DNA of 64,000 nt from Collinsella ihumii (lineage in GTDB: Bacteria; Actinomycetota; Coriobacteriia; Coriobacteriales; Coriobacteriaceae): positions 124,001-188,000 of the forward strand of contig NZ_FCOU01000007.1 in the NCBI RefSeq assembly GCF_900046475.1. The letters are read 5' to 3'. Each line of letters begins with the position of its first letter. Within the stretch, counting starts at the first letter, position 1. Under the pieces are notes generated by a model. It saw only the letters and a program-made list of their open reading frames with translations. It made no database searches and had not been told where the DNA came from. Below are positions 35,067 through 43,617 of this stretch, piece after piece. Position numbers and translations under genes: made by a program.

Positions 35067-38000
35067 TCAGCCAAGCAGGTCCACGGCATTCAGGCCGGCA
35101 TGGCTGCGCTCGATGACCTCGCGCCCGCCGAACACACACAGCGGCGCCTCCTCAGCGACGCGCGAGATGGTCTCGCCAAGCGCACGCAGCTTGTCGGGCG
35201 TGGTTGCGAGCATGCCGTCACGCAGCTCATCTCGCCAGTTGACCGGGCGCTTGGTGAAGAACTCGATGTTCTGGCGACGCGTGAGCGCGTAGGGCTTGAG
35301 CGGCGCGTCGTGGCTGGCCACGCTGGACACAATGAAGCCCTCGAAGCTCAGCGGGTCGGGCTCAAAGGTCGAAAGCCAGGTGCCGGCGCCCGCGATGCGC
35401 TCGATCGAGGGATCGATCGCCGGGTCGCGATAGGTATAGAAGCACAGCTGGCGGTCTGCGACCGCGCGGAAGCCGCAGCCGTAGGCGCCGCCCTTCACGC
35501 GGATCTCGTTCCACAGGTAATCGTAGGACAGCACGGTCGCCGCGACGCTCCAGCTGCCGTCCATGGCGAGCCCCATCGCGCGCGGGTCGGCGGCTTTCGC
35601 CACGTAGCAGATGTCGCTCGGGATGATGAACGCCTCGCGCTTGGGCTGCGGCATGGGCACGTAGAGCTCCTTGGCGGCGGCAAGGCGGGGCTCCAGGCCC
35701 AGCGAGCCGGCGGCGTTCCAGAAGCGCTCGTAGTCCTCATCGGTTCCCGTGAAGCTCACGACCGTGTCCGTCGACGTGAAGATGCGCGCCTGAAGGTCGC
35801 GCAGCTTCTCGACGAGATCGTCGGCGCGCTCGTCGAAGTGGTCGAGCAGGTCGCGCAGGAACTGATAGAAGTCCACCCCGGAGATGTTCTCGGCTACCAT
35901 GCCTGCGGGCGACACGTAGGACCAGGCGCGGGCGAGCGCGGCCTGGTGGCCTGCGGTAATAAAGCTCTGCTCCATGCCGATGCGCATCTGCGTCAAGACC
36001 TCGCGGATGCGGGCGGTGTCGTCGAACACCGTTTTGCCCCACACCTCGGCAGGAATCGATGCGAGCTGCTCGATCTTCTCGGTAAGGGCACCGGCGGCGA
36101 CCGTCATCACGGGGCGGGCGAGCTTCCAGTTGGGCTGCGCCATGACCTCGGGCGCAAATGCGAGGAAGCCCAGGTTGGAGCCGATATAGCTGTCCAGCTC
36201 GGAAGCGCTGCGGCAGGTGGTGCCGAGCTGCTTCATCAGACGGGCGAGAATCGACACGTAGGGCAGCTCCGCGTAACTGACGTGCGTGAGGTCGAAGTAC
36301 GCCATGAAGTAGGCGAGGCGATGCGTCGGGATGTCGTGCTTGAGACAGGGAAGGGGCGAGGTGGTGTCGAGCGTGAGCGCGGGCTCGGGACGCGCCGGGC
36401 CGATGTCGGAGACGTGCAGGCGCGGCAGGGTCGCGCGGGCCTCGGGCGTGTCATCGGCCTCCTGGACCGCGCGGAGGGCGGCGACGTTGTCGGCCACGGA
36501 CTTGAGGTCCGCGTCGCTCATGCTCGCGCAAAGCGCTGCGAGCTCGGTTGCCTCGGGATCTTCGGCCTGGTCGTCAGCATCGTGCGGAATCAGGTCGACG
36601 AGCGCGCTGTGCTGGGATTCGAGCACGAGCTCGCGCAGCAGGTTCTCAAAGTAGGGGCCGTCGAGCTCGCGGCGCAGCTCGGCGTAGATGGGGCCGTAGG
36701 TGAGCGCCGACGTGGCGGCATCGTCATCGTACAGCCAGGTCGACAGCAAATCGCAGGTGATGGCCACGCCGTCGGCCACGCCGTAGTCGCGCTGGCGCAG
36801 CGCGTACTCCTCGCTGGAGAGCACGGCCTCGAGGCGGTCGCGGGGGATGCCACCTTCGACGAGCTTGCGGCACTCGTCCTCGATTACATGGCGGAACTCG
36901 CGCGCCACGCCCGGCTTTGCTCCCTGCAGCACGATGAGCTCGTAGGGCTGCAGACACGCGGCGTCGGTGTAGCTCATGACGTTGCCGCCGAGGCCCGCTG
37001 CGAGGATGGCCTTCTTGACCGGGGCCTCGTTGGAGCCGAGCAGCGCGTCGAAGAGCACGTCGGCCGCGATCACGCGCTTGCGGTCGAGCGCATGGCCCAG
37101 CACGTAGGCCATGCCGACCTGCGCGTTCTCGGGCGTGGTGTTCATCGTGATGGAGTCGTACTCGCACACGACGGGCGCCTGTAGCTCGAGTGGGTTGGGA
37201 TCTCCGGGGTTCTCGACCAGCGTGCCGGCCTCGCGCTTGAATGCGCGTGCGGCGGCAAGCGCGTTGTCGGACAGATAGCGGTCGTCCAGAAACGCGAGCA
37301 CGCGGTCGGCGTCCATGTCGCCGTAGAGCACGATGTAGCTGTTGGCAAGGTTGTAGTGGCGCGCGTGCGTGTTGAGGAAGTTCTCGTAGGTGAGCGTGGG
37401 GATGGCGCGCGGGTTGCCGCCTGACTCGAACCGGTAGGCGGTGTCGGGATACAGCTGGCGCATGATCTCGTTGTCGAGCACGTCGGTGGGGTCGGACAGC
37501 GCGCCCTTCATCTCGTTGAACACGACGCCGTTGTAGCGCAGGCCGGGGGTGTCATCGGCGGTGTCCGAGGCCTGCTCCGCAGCGTCCGCCTCGTCCAGCT
37601 CCAGGTGCCAGCCCTCCTGCTCGAAGATGGCGCGCTTGGAGTAGATGGCCGGGTTCAGCACGGCGTCCATGTAGACGTCCATGAGGTTCAGCAGGTCCTG
37701 CTCGTTGGTCGACGCCACCGGGTAGATCGTCTTGTCAGGGTAGGTCATGGCGTTCAGAAACGTCTGCATCGACGTCTTGATGAGGTCGACGAACGGCTCT
37801 TTGACCGGGAACTTGGCCGACCCGTTCAGCACGGAATGCTCGAGGATGTGGAACACGCCGGTGTCGTCGGCGGGAGGGGTCTTGAAGCCGATGGCAAAGG
37901 ACTTGTTCTCGTCCTCGCATGCAAGATAGAGCAGCCGGGCGCCCGACGACGTGTGGCGCATGACGTAGGCGTCGGCATCGAGCTCGTCGATCGTCTCGTC

Positions 38001-38096
38001 GCGCACGACGGTGAAGCCGTGCAGCTGGGTGCCGGGGGCCAGCAGCTGGTGCGCGCGCTCGCGCGCCGGGGTGGCAGATGAGGTCATATCGGTCAT
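35067..38096 (-). CDS. M16C-family zinc metallopeptidase (PreP/falcilysin-like)
   Basis: A 1009-residue peptidase of the inverted-zincin class that degrades peptides in a closed chamber. The metal motif HXXEH is HILEHSVLNGSAKFPVKEPF with His83, Glu86 and His87. The following SMQTFLNAMTYPDKTIYP is typical of the presequence-protease subgroup. Downstream FNEMKGALSDP, the M16C-associated region (about 480-720) and the C-terminal half with VKGGAYGCGF fill the expected length. No signal peptide is seen, so it is cytosolic. ATG 38096 has GAGGAG 9 bases upstream; an ATG three codons later is possible. It stands alone and probably disposes of oligopeptides. Confidence 0.93.
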   Translation of the reverse strand: MTDMTSSATPARERAHQLLAPGTQLHGFTVVRDETIDELDADAYVMRHTSSGARLLYLACEDENKSFAIGFKTPPADDTGVFHILEHSVLNGSAKFPVKEPFVDLIKTSMQTFLNAMTYPDKTIYPVASTNEQDLLNLMDVYMDAVLNPAIYSKRAIFEQEGWHLELDEADAAEQASDTADDTPGLRYNGVVFNEMKGALSDPTDVLDNEIMRQLYPDTAYRFESGGNPRAIPTLTYENFLNTHARHYNLANSYIVLYGDMDADRVLAFLDDRYLSDNALAAARAFKREAGTLVENPGDPNPLELQAPVVCEYDSITMNTTPENAQVGMAYVLGHALDRKRVIAADVLFDALLGSNEAPVKKAILAAGLGGNVMSYTDAACLQPYELIVLQGAKPGVAREFRHVIEDECRKLVEGGIPRDRLEAVLSSEEYALRQRDYGVADGVAITCDLLSTWLYDDDAATSALTYGPIYAELRRELDGPYFENLLRELVLESQHSALVDLIPHDADDQAEDPEATELAALCASMSDADLKSVADNVAALRAVQEADDTPEARATLPRLHVSDIGPARPEPALTLDTTSPLPCLKHDIPTHRLAYFMAYFDLTHVSYAELPYVSILARLMKQLGTTCRSASELDSYIGSNLGFLAFAPEVMAQPNWKLARPVMTVAAGALTEKIEQLASIPAEVWGKTVFDDTARIREVLTQMRIGMEQSFITAGHQAALARAWSYVSPAGMVAENISGVDFYQFLRDLLDHFDERADDLVEKLRDLQARIFTSTDTVVSFTGTDEDYERFWNAAGSLGLEPRLAAAKELYVPMPQPKREAFIIPSDICYVAKAADPRAMGLAMDGSWSVAATVLSYDYLWNEIRVKGGAYGCGFRAVADRQLCFYTYRDPAIDPSIERIAGAGTWLSTFEPDPLSFEGFIVSSVASHDAPLKPYALTRRQNIEFFTKRPVNWRDELRDGMLATTPDKLRALGETISRVAEEAPLCVFGGREVIERSHAGLNAVDLLG

Positions 38097-38485
38097 AGGG
38101 ATGGTCTCCTCAAGGTTGAACGTACATGGCTATTATGCAACCTGATCGCGAAGGATGCTGCCCTCACGGGGAGGTTCCGGCGGAGCGCCTCGTCGGACCA
38201 GGCTTTTCCGTTGCCCATGGTTATACCCGGTATCGCGCGCGCATGCGTCCGGATCGGCGGCGGCTTTGCATCGTGCTCGCATGAACCCACATCCGTGGTG
38301 AGTTTATCGAGGGGCGCTCGGTGGGTTCGGCGGTCTGCGCCGTTTGCCGAGGGCGCGCTACAGCGAGCTGAAGTGAGTTTCACACGTGGCCGGAATTGTC
38401 GTAAAACACCCTATCAACCTGCGGAATCTTACGTTATGGTAGTCGGGCTGGAATCATGCTGAACACAACGTGTCGAGGGGGATCT
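38097..38485. other. divergent promoter region between the peptidase and EamA genes
   Basis: No coding sequence is credible here. It must hold both divergent promoters. On the plus strand a TTGTCG near 38395 and a TATGGT near 38436 are the only promoter-like words noted, with unsuitable spacing. No repeat of the GGGGAC family is seen. Confidence 0.4.
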
Positions 38486-39469
38486 ATGGGCGTCAAGACG
38501 GGTGCGATCAAGCAGGAAGCGGTGCCTTCGGGCGTCGACGCCGGCTCGCGTGCCGCTCGTCGCGCGTGGCGCGAGCGCTTGAACAACGAGGCGTCGCGCA
38601 AGCTGCTGATCGGTGCCCTCGCGGCCTTTCTGGGCGGCTCGTTTTGGGGCTTTTCCGGCACGGCGGCGAGCGCCCTGTTCGACGTGTACCATGTCGACAC
38701 CATGTGGCTCATGAGCGTTCGCCAGCTGCTTGCGGGCGCTTTGTTCATGATCATCATCCTGCTGTTCGACCGCAAGCGCTTCGTTCAGCTGTGGACCACG
38801 CCCGAGCATCGTCGCCAGCAGATCATCTTCACGATCTTCGGCCTGCTCGCCAACCAGTTTTTCTATCTGAGCGCGGTGCGCCTCACCAACGCCGGCACCG
38901 CGACGGTGCTGCAGTGCCTGCAGCTCGTGGTCATCATGGGCTACACCTGCGTCAAGGGCCGTCGCCGTCCCCGCAAGCGCGAGATCGTGGGCCTCATGCT
39001 GGCATTCGCGGGTACCGTGCTGATTTCCACAGGCGGTGATCTCACGCGCCTGTCTATTCCGCCGCTGGGCCTTGCCATGGGTCTGCTCACCGCGCTGGGC
39101 GCGGCGCTCATCACCATCTTGCCGGTCAAGATCCTGCCGGTGTACGGCTCGACGATTGTGACGGGGTCGGCCATGTTCATGTCGGGTATCCTGACCAGCA
39201 TTTTCGTGCAGCCGTGGAGCAACCCGCCCGCGCTCGACGCCGGCGGTCTCGAGATGCTCGCCGTGTTCGTGCTCATCGGCTCGTTTTTGGCGTACCTGCT
39301 CTACATGCAGGGCGTGAAGAACGTGGGCAGCATGCGCGCCGGCCTCATCGGTACCGTGGAGCCCGTCTCGGCCACCGTGACGAGCGCGATCCTGCTGGGC
39401 ACGGCGTTCGCCCCCACCGATATCGTGGGCTTCGTCCTCATCATCGCGATGATGTTCTTAACGGTGTAG
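38486..39469 (+). CDS. EamA/DMT-family transporter
   Basis: A 327-residue drug/metabolite transporter with ten predicted membrane segments arranged as two EamA repeats (about 45-180 and 190-327): GGSFWGFSGTAASALFDVY in the first and a second repeat ending VSATVTSAILLGTAF. Such proteins export amino acids or metabolites; the substrate cannot be read. ATG 38486 is chosen because GAGGGGGA lies just before it; the ATG at 38456 would add ten residues without a ribosome site. The N-terminal 45 residues are basic and cytoplasmic. A run of repeats follows. Confidence 0.87.
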   Translation: MGVKTGAIKQEAVPSGVDAGSRAARRAWRERLNNEASRKLLIGALAAFLGGSFWGFSGTAASALFDVYHVDTMWLMSVRQLLAGALFMIIILLFDRKRFVQLWTTPEHRRQQIIFTIFGLLANQFFYLSAVRLTNAGTATVLQCLQLVVIMGYTCVKGRRRPRKREIVGLMLAFAGTVLISTGGDLTRLSIPPLGLAMGLLTALGAALITILPVKILPVYGSTIVTGSAMFMSGILTSIFVQPWSNPPALDAGGLEMLAVFVLIGSFLAYLLYMQGVKNVGSMRAGLIGTVEPVSATVTSAILLGTAFAPTDIVGFVLIIAMMFLTV

Positions 39470-39485
39470 GGGCCGGCCCGCGCAA

Positions 39486-39524
39486 GTGCAAATCGGGGAC
39501 GTACCTTCTGCGTGCACTTTTGCA
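39486..39524. repeat. GGGGACGTACC-family repeat unit
   Basis: GTGCAAATCGGGGACGTACC then TTCTGCGTGCACTTTTGCA: almost identical to the units at 17.0-17.2 kb. The ends (TGCAAA and TTTGCA) are inverted relative to each other. Confidence 0.85.
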
Positions 39525-39576
39525 AGCCCCTGTTGGGCCACCGTGGATATGCGCCCCACCCAAAAACCGTGTATAC

Positions 39577-39711
39577 GAGTTTGTCATTGTTTTTGGGTGC
39601 CGATTCCCCATACGCGCCGTAGCCCCCAGCGTTTTCGCAGGAAACAACTGGGAAAATGTCGAGGGGTATGCCGCATGTGGGGAAAGGGCACCGAAAAACA
39701 GTGACAAACTC
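39577..39711. repeat. 135-bp imperfect inverted repeat
   Basis: Arms 39577-39610 and 39678-39711 match as reverse complements at 30 of 34 positions (GAGTTTGTCA, TTGTTTTT, TTCCCCA in the left arm). It looks like a decayed hairpin element. Confidence 0.75.
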
Positions 39712-39972
39712 AGCCTATATCTCAGGTGGGTTTTACTTCGGGCGGATTATTATGCACGGAGATTCTCACCACCTGCTGGTTTGTTGGGGCTTTATACATG
39801 GATAATCCCGCCGATGTACGGTGTCCCCTTTATGTGGTTCTGTATACGTACTTTCGGTTTGGACGACACCCCTGCATGCCGCGATGAGCGCAAAAAGCGT
39901 CGGTCCGGGAGGGCTGCCCTCCCCGTGTCGGTTCTCCGGGGCCTCCGCACCCACGGTGGTCCAACAGAGGTC
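39712..39972. other. intergenic region without a recognised gene
   Basis: Between two hairpin repeats downstream of the EamA gene. No reading frame shows family motifs or a ribosome site. Confidence 0.45.
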
Positions 39973-40047
39973 TGGTCAAAAAGCGCCTTCCCATTGCAAG
40001 CTTTTGTACAGAATGGGGATGCGCAATGGGAAGGCACTTTTTGACCA
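39973..40047. repeat. 75-bp inverted repeat
   Basis: Arms 39973-39997 and 40023-40047 (TGGTCAAAAAG then GCCTTCCCATTGC) pair with one mismatch around a 25-base loop. Confidence 0.85.
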
Positions 40048-40154
40048 TCTGAGGGATGCCGTAGGTTAGGGAAACGCCGATAAGTGCTTTCGCGTTGCGC
40101 AGCTCATCAGGCCTGCAGCGATCCCGTAGGCGGCGCCGAACCCTCTTGCAGTTC

Positions 40155-40664
40155 TCACTGAATCTCTTGGTGCGAGGATTCTGCATCTCCCTCGGGATAC
40201 GCAAGCGCCCGTGCGAGGCGCATCGATTTCTCGCTGATGGAGCCCTCGGCCAAAGGAATGATCAGCCTCGCGCCTTCCGGGGTTGAGGCGATGCGGATCA
40301 TGCGGTCGTGCAGCTCGTCGGGCAGGCTGCCGTTTTCGTAGCTTGCATAGGTCTGTTCGCCAAAGCCGAGAAAGCGGCTGAATTCGCGCAGCGACATGCC
40401 GTAACGCGCGCGGACCTCCTTGATGTCCTTGGTGAACAGCATGTTGTGACGCGTACGGTAGATGTCGAACGCGCGGTCGATTGTTGGCCCGTCGATGCGC
40501 GTGTTCCCGATGTCTTCGCCGCAGAGGGGGCATACGGCGACGGGGACGTTGTCGAGTATGATCTCCTCGCCGCGCACGCAATGACGCTCGGTCCTGATAT
40601 CGAGGACGGCCTCTACCTCCTCGTCGCAGTATGGGCAGAAGGTGCTAAAGGTCTTTTGTTCCAT
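40155..40664 (-). CDS. MqsA-like antitoxin (zinc finger + XRE helix-turn-helix)
   Basis: A 169-residue protein. The N-terminus has two zinc-binding CXXC pairs (FCPYCDEE and VCPLCGED), as in MqsA. The middle/C-terminus is an XRE-type DNA-binding domain (KEVRARYGMSLREFSRFLGFGEQTYASYENG). It should neutralise the toxin encoded just upstream and repress the operon. Its start lies 20 bases inside the toxin gene, so the pair is translationally coupled with toxin first, the MqsRA order. The C-terminal 35 residues are extra relative to a minimal MqsA. Confidence 0.82.
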   Translation of the reverse strand: MEQKTFSTFCPYCDEEVEAVLDIRTERHCVRGEEIILDNVPVAVCPLCGEDIGNTRIDGPTIDRAFDIYRTRHNMLFTKDIKEVRARYGMSLREFSRFLGFGEQTYASYENGSLPDELHDRMIRIASTPEGARLIIPLAEGSISEKSMRLARALAYPEGDAESSHQEIQ

Positions 40665-41019
40665 CGTGGACCTCCCATGTGTCTCGGTATGGCTTGATAG
40701 ATAGGCACTTGCAGCTTCTTGTCTTTATGTTGATGGATATCTTGAAGTAGATGCGGGTGCCGTGCCACATTGGGTTGAACTCCGCCACGGTCCAATACCG
40801 TGCGTGGGCAGGATTGTTATCCGGCTCCGGGCCGTCGAAGCAGTCGGATACGGACAGTGCGAGCAAGATGATCTCAACGTCTTGGGGCGAGAGTCCGTAC
40901 ATTTCCATGAAGTCGATGCTTGCCGGACGGGGTATGAGGTACAAGCCTTTCTCTTTTGTGAACTGCTTGGCGAGCCTAAGGAACAGCTCAATGGATGCTT
41001 TGGGTTTCAAGGATATCAC
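40645..41019 (-). CDS. probable toxin of an MqsRA-like toxin-antitoxin pair
   Basis: A 124-residue small basic protein upstream of and overlapping the antitoxin gene. It has the broad outline of MqsR-type RNase toxins: YGLSPQDVEIILLALSVSD in the middle and a beta-rich end with IYFKISINIKTRSCKCLSIK. I rely on position as much as on sequence. The reading frame opens with GTG at 41019, but the GAGGAAG ribosome site abuts it; TTG at 41010 has better spacing. An inverted repeat 13-32 bases upstream is a possible operator. Confidence 0.65.
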   Translation of the reverse strand: MISLKPKASIELFLRLAKQFTKEKGLYLIPRPASIDFMEMYGLSPQDVEIILLALSVSDCFDGPEPDNNPAHARYWTVAEFNPMWHGTRIYFKISINIKTRSCKCLSIKPYRDTWEVHDGTKDL

Positions 41020-41031
41020 CTTCCTCTCAAT

Positions 41032-41051
41032 CTGTAACGATGTAATTACAG
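41032..41051 (-). promoter_or_regulatory. candidate operator of the toxin-antitoxin pair
   Basis: CTGTAA (41032-41037) and TTACAG (41046-41051) form an inverted repeat just upstream of the toxin start, where an XRE-type antitoxin would repress. Confidence 0.4.
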
Positions 41052-41828
41052 ATGGACATTACGCCCTTCTGCATGAAGCGGTGGACTGAGAGGATACGGA
41101 CGGGATCGTGTGACGCATCCCGTGTTTGCTTGCCATGTTCCGGGTGCGTCTTGGGTGCATCTTGTCGGATCCTAACGGGGAATGCGAGGCGTCGTGACGC
41201 GGCGCCTCGCGCTCCTGCGAGCACAGCTAGCGGGCGCGCCGTCGGCCTACCTTGCGCCTAGTCTTCGCCCATAGCGCTTTCGTTTGTATGCGTCGTGCAT
41301 GGATAAAACATGGTTCGCAGAGGGTTATCAATAGATAATCTGTGTGGTCTACCAGCGTGTTGTTTGTGCACAGGAGGGCATGAATCTGTAAGCGATGACG
41401 TTGCGCAACAAGTGCGCGGCGGCAAGGTGATATAGTAGATTCGCTTATGGCGCGCGGGGCGTTCGCGCCGCGTCGTATGAGCTCTGCCGCCGGATGCGCT
41501 GCATGCGGTAGCAGATGAATATATCCGTTGGACGGGCAATCGTCGCTGAGTGCGCGTTGGTTATGCCTTCGGAGGATGAATATGCCGTGCGCTGCCTTTT
41601 TGCTCTGCAAAGGGGTCGAGTGGGGACATGTATACACGGGCGAGGCGTACCGAGCGTGCGTCTAGCCCGCTGTGTCTCGTCTCGCCGTCGCGCTTTCAGC
41701 CGTCCATGATGCCGGTTGGAAAAGCGTGACGGTTCGGCATGGATCCGCCGAAGACGGACGACAAACCATCGCATACAACGCAATAGATGCCTCCTTCTTC
41801 CAGCAGTGAGGGTCGGGCTGCCGTGGAG
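41052..41828. other. upstream and leader region of the polysaccharide locus
   Basis: About 780 bases without a credible gene. The stretch after the promoter at 41.43 kb would be a leader RNA of nearly 390 bases. GGCGCG / CGCGCC can form a hairpin shortly after the predicted start. Long leaders with RNA hairpins are expected where LoaP-type antitermination acts; that use here is inference. Confidence 0.45.
41428..41436 (+). promoter_or_regulatory. extended -10 promoter of the polysaccharide locus
   Basis: TG-A-TATAGT is an extended -10. A consensus -35 is lacking at the usual spacing, as is common with extended -10 promoters. Confidence 0.5.
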
Positions 41829-42265
41829 ATGTACGTGCTGCAAGTTCCGGGCGGACACGAAAAGGTCGCGCGGAACTTGCTGGAAAAGCTGCTCGGCGAT
41901 CTCGTGAGGGAATGCTTCGTGCCCCTGTACGAGTCCATGCGCCGTCGCGATGGCGCATGGAAGCGCGAGACGCGTCTGCTGTTTCCCGGGTACGTGTTCG
42001 TGACGACGGGCGACATCAACAGGGTCGCGCAGCATCTGCGCGAGCTGCCCTTCTACGCGAAGGTTATCGGAGGGCGCGACGAGGCCTACGTGCCACTGCT
42101 GCCGGAGGAAGTCGCGTGGCTTCAGGCGCTGACCAATGTCGATTCGCACACGGTCGAGCTGTCCTGCGGCGTCATCGAGGGCGACGAGGTCAAAATCTGG
42201 AAAGGCCCGCTCAAAGGACAAGAGGCCAAGATCAAGAAGATCGATCGCCACAAGCGACTGGCCTT

Positions 42266-42273
42266 TTTGGAGA
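42266..42273. repeat. left target-site duplication (TTTGGAGA)
   Basis: Identical to 43509-43516 on the other side of the inserted element; 8 bp as expected for the IS1595 family. Confidence 0.9.
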
Positions 42274-43508
42274 AAATGATCTTTTGCACAGTGTGGATAG
42301 ATTCGCCGTCCCGACTGCCTCGGTCGTATAATCCGAGATGACATAGCACGCCCGCGAGAGCGTCCCGCGGGGTGCCGCGCTCTCGCGACGTGGTGGTCCG
42401 GATCGCGCGGCATCCCGCGGGACGGGATCGGACCACCACCATGCGCGCAAGGAAGAAGATGCCCTCGGCGTCCGCGACGCCGTGGGACGGCGTCCCCGAA
42501 TCGGACGTCACGCCCGCCCAGGCGCTCGTCGCCCGGGCCCACCGCGAGGCCTACGCCGCCAGGCACGCCCCGACCGCCGGGGACGCGGAGTTCCTCAACG
42601 GGTACGAGCGGGCATCCTGCCCGCGGTGCGCGTCGCCCGACATCGTGCGCGACGGTTTCGACTCGCGCGGCGTCAGGCGCTGGGCCTGCCGGTCCTGCGG
42701 CAGGACGTTCACGCCCGCCACGGGGACCATCTTCGAGGGGCGCAAGGTGCCGGTCTCGGATTGGTGCGAGTTCGTCATCCAGCTGCTCTCCTTCGACAGC
42801 GTCCGCGAGATAGCCCGCTCGAACCGCAGGTCGCCGACCACCCCGCCCTGGTGGCTCGCCAAGCTCTTCCTCGTGCTCGACGGGATCCAGGACGGCACCG
42901 TCCTCTCCGGGCGCGTCCAGATTGACGAGACGTACTACCCGGTCCCCGCGGCGGAGGCCGAGCGCAACGCCGACGGCTCCCTCAAGCGGGGCCTGTCGCG
43001 CAACAAGCTGTGCATCGCGGTCGCGACCGACGGCCGGGGCCGGTCCGCCTTCGAGCCGTGCGGACGGGGCAAGCCGAGCGCGCGGAGGGCGCTCGCGGCC
43101 TACTCGGGCCACGTCGCGCGGGGCTCGACGCTCCTGCACGACAAGGAGAAGTCCCACCGCGCCCTGGTCCGCGAGCTCGGGCTCGCCAGCGTCGAGTACG
43201 ACTCGAGGCGGCTGAAGAGCCTGCCCGACCGGGAGAACCCGCTGGCGGACGTGAACCGGCTGCACTTCCTGCTGAAGTCGTTCCTGGACGCCCACAAGGG
43301 CTTCGACCGCGCCGACCTGAAGGGATGGCTCGACCTGTTCAGCGTCATCGCCAACCCGCCGTCAGGCGCCATGGAGAAGGCCGCGATGGTGCTCGGTCGC
43401 GCCATGGAGTGCCCCGGTACGCTGAGGTACCGGGACTTCTATGGAGGAGGCCGCAGCTAGGCGGCATATATGGAGTCAAATCTATCCACACTGTGCAAAA
43501 GAGCATTG
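42274..43508 (+). mobile_element. IS1595-like insertion sequence (1235 bp)
   Basis: Both ends carry 30-bp terminal inverted repeats matching at 28 positions (core TCTTTTGCACAGTGTGGATA, left end 42274, right end 43508) and the element is flanked by an 8-bp duplication. It contains one transposase gene. Two GC-rich hairpins occupy the 100 bases before that gene, probably shielding it from outside transcription. The clean duplication and near-perfect ends suggest a recent insertion. Confidence 0.92.
42441..43460 (+). CDS. IS1595-family transposase
   Basis: A 339-residue transposase counted from ATG 42441; the frame is open from 42372, and the exact start is unclear because no strong ribosome site is visible. 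The N-terminal zinc ribbon (SCPRCASPDIVRDG and WACRSCGRTF) is typical of the family. The DDE-type ISXO2-like domain follows, with the first Asp in VQIDETYYPV, the second in LLHDKEKSH and a late LADVNRLHFLLKSFLDAHKGF stretch carrying the conserved Asn/His region. It lies within the inverted repeats of the element that splits loaP. Confidence 0.88.
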   Translation: MRARKKMPSASATPWDGVPESDVTPAQALVARAHREAYAARHAPTAGDAEFLNGYERASCPRCASPDIVRDGFDSRGVRRWACRSCGRTFTPATGTIFEGRKVPVSDWCEFVIQLLSFDSVREIARSNRRSPTTPPWWLAKLFLVLDGIQDGTVLSGRVQIDETYYPVPAAEAERNADGSLKRGLSRNKLCIAVATDGRGRSAFEPCGRGKPSARRALAAYSGHVARGSTLLHDKEKSHRALVRELGLASVEYDSRRLKSLPDRENPLADVNRLHFLLKSFLDAHKGFDRADLKGWLDLFSVIANPPSGAMEKAAMVLGRAMECPGTLRYRDFYGGGRS

Positions 43509-43516
43509 TTTGGAGA
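43509..43516. repeat. right target-site duplication (TTTGGAGA)
   Basis: Second copy of the 8-bp duplication; loaP coding sequence resumes immediately after it. Confidence 0.9.
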
Positions 43517-43617
43517 TGCATATGTTCGGCCGGACGAAGATCGTCAAGGTCGGGCTGGAGATTGTGAGTAAGCGGTAATCACCGCGAGTCGGGGCCGGGT
43601 GCCGGGAGGTGCCTGGT

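Larger units (their letters stand above)
41829..43578 (+). pseudogene. loaP: LoaP-type NusG-paralogue antiterminator, split by an IS1595-like element
   Basis: LoaP proteins are NusG relatives that let RNA polymerase read through terminators in long polysaccharide or antibiotic operons. The first part (41829-42273) encodes the NGN domain MYVLQVPGGHEKVARNLL, LFPGYVFVTTGD, and the KOW start GDEVKIWKGPLKGQEAKIKK. Codons then stop matching where the element begins. The missing end resumes at 43517 and reads MHMFGRTKIVKVGLEIVSKR to TAA 43576-43578. Joining the two parts after removing the element and one copy of TTTGGAGA restores a continuous frame of about 168 residues. As it stands the gene reads into the element and should be inactive. 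Confidence 0.9.

Noticed and set aside
34737-37184. 815-codon plus-strand open frame opposite the M16C peptidase and the glycosylase/5-FCL gene
   Set aside because: Antisense shadow; the minus strand encodes full peptidase motifs over the same bases.
39470-40154. Possible small genes in the repeat-rich spacer after the EamA transporter
   Set aside because: All open frames cross inverted repeats and lack ribosome sites or recognisable motifs.
43509-43578. Treating the short frame after the IS1595-like element as a separate small gene
   Set aside because: It is the exact missing 3' end of loaP, restored in frame once the element and one duplication copy are removed.
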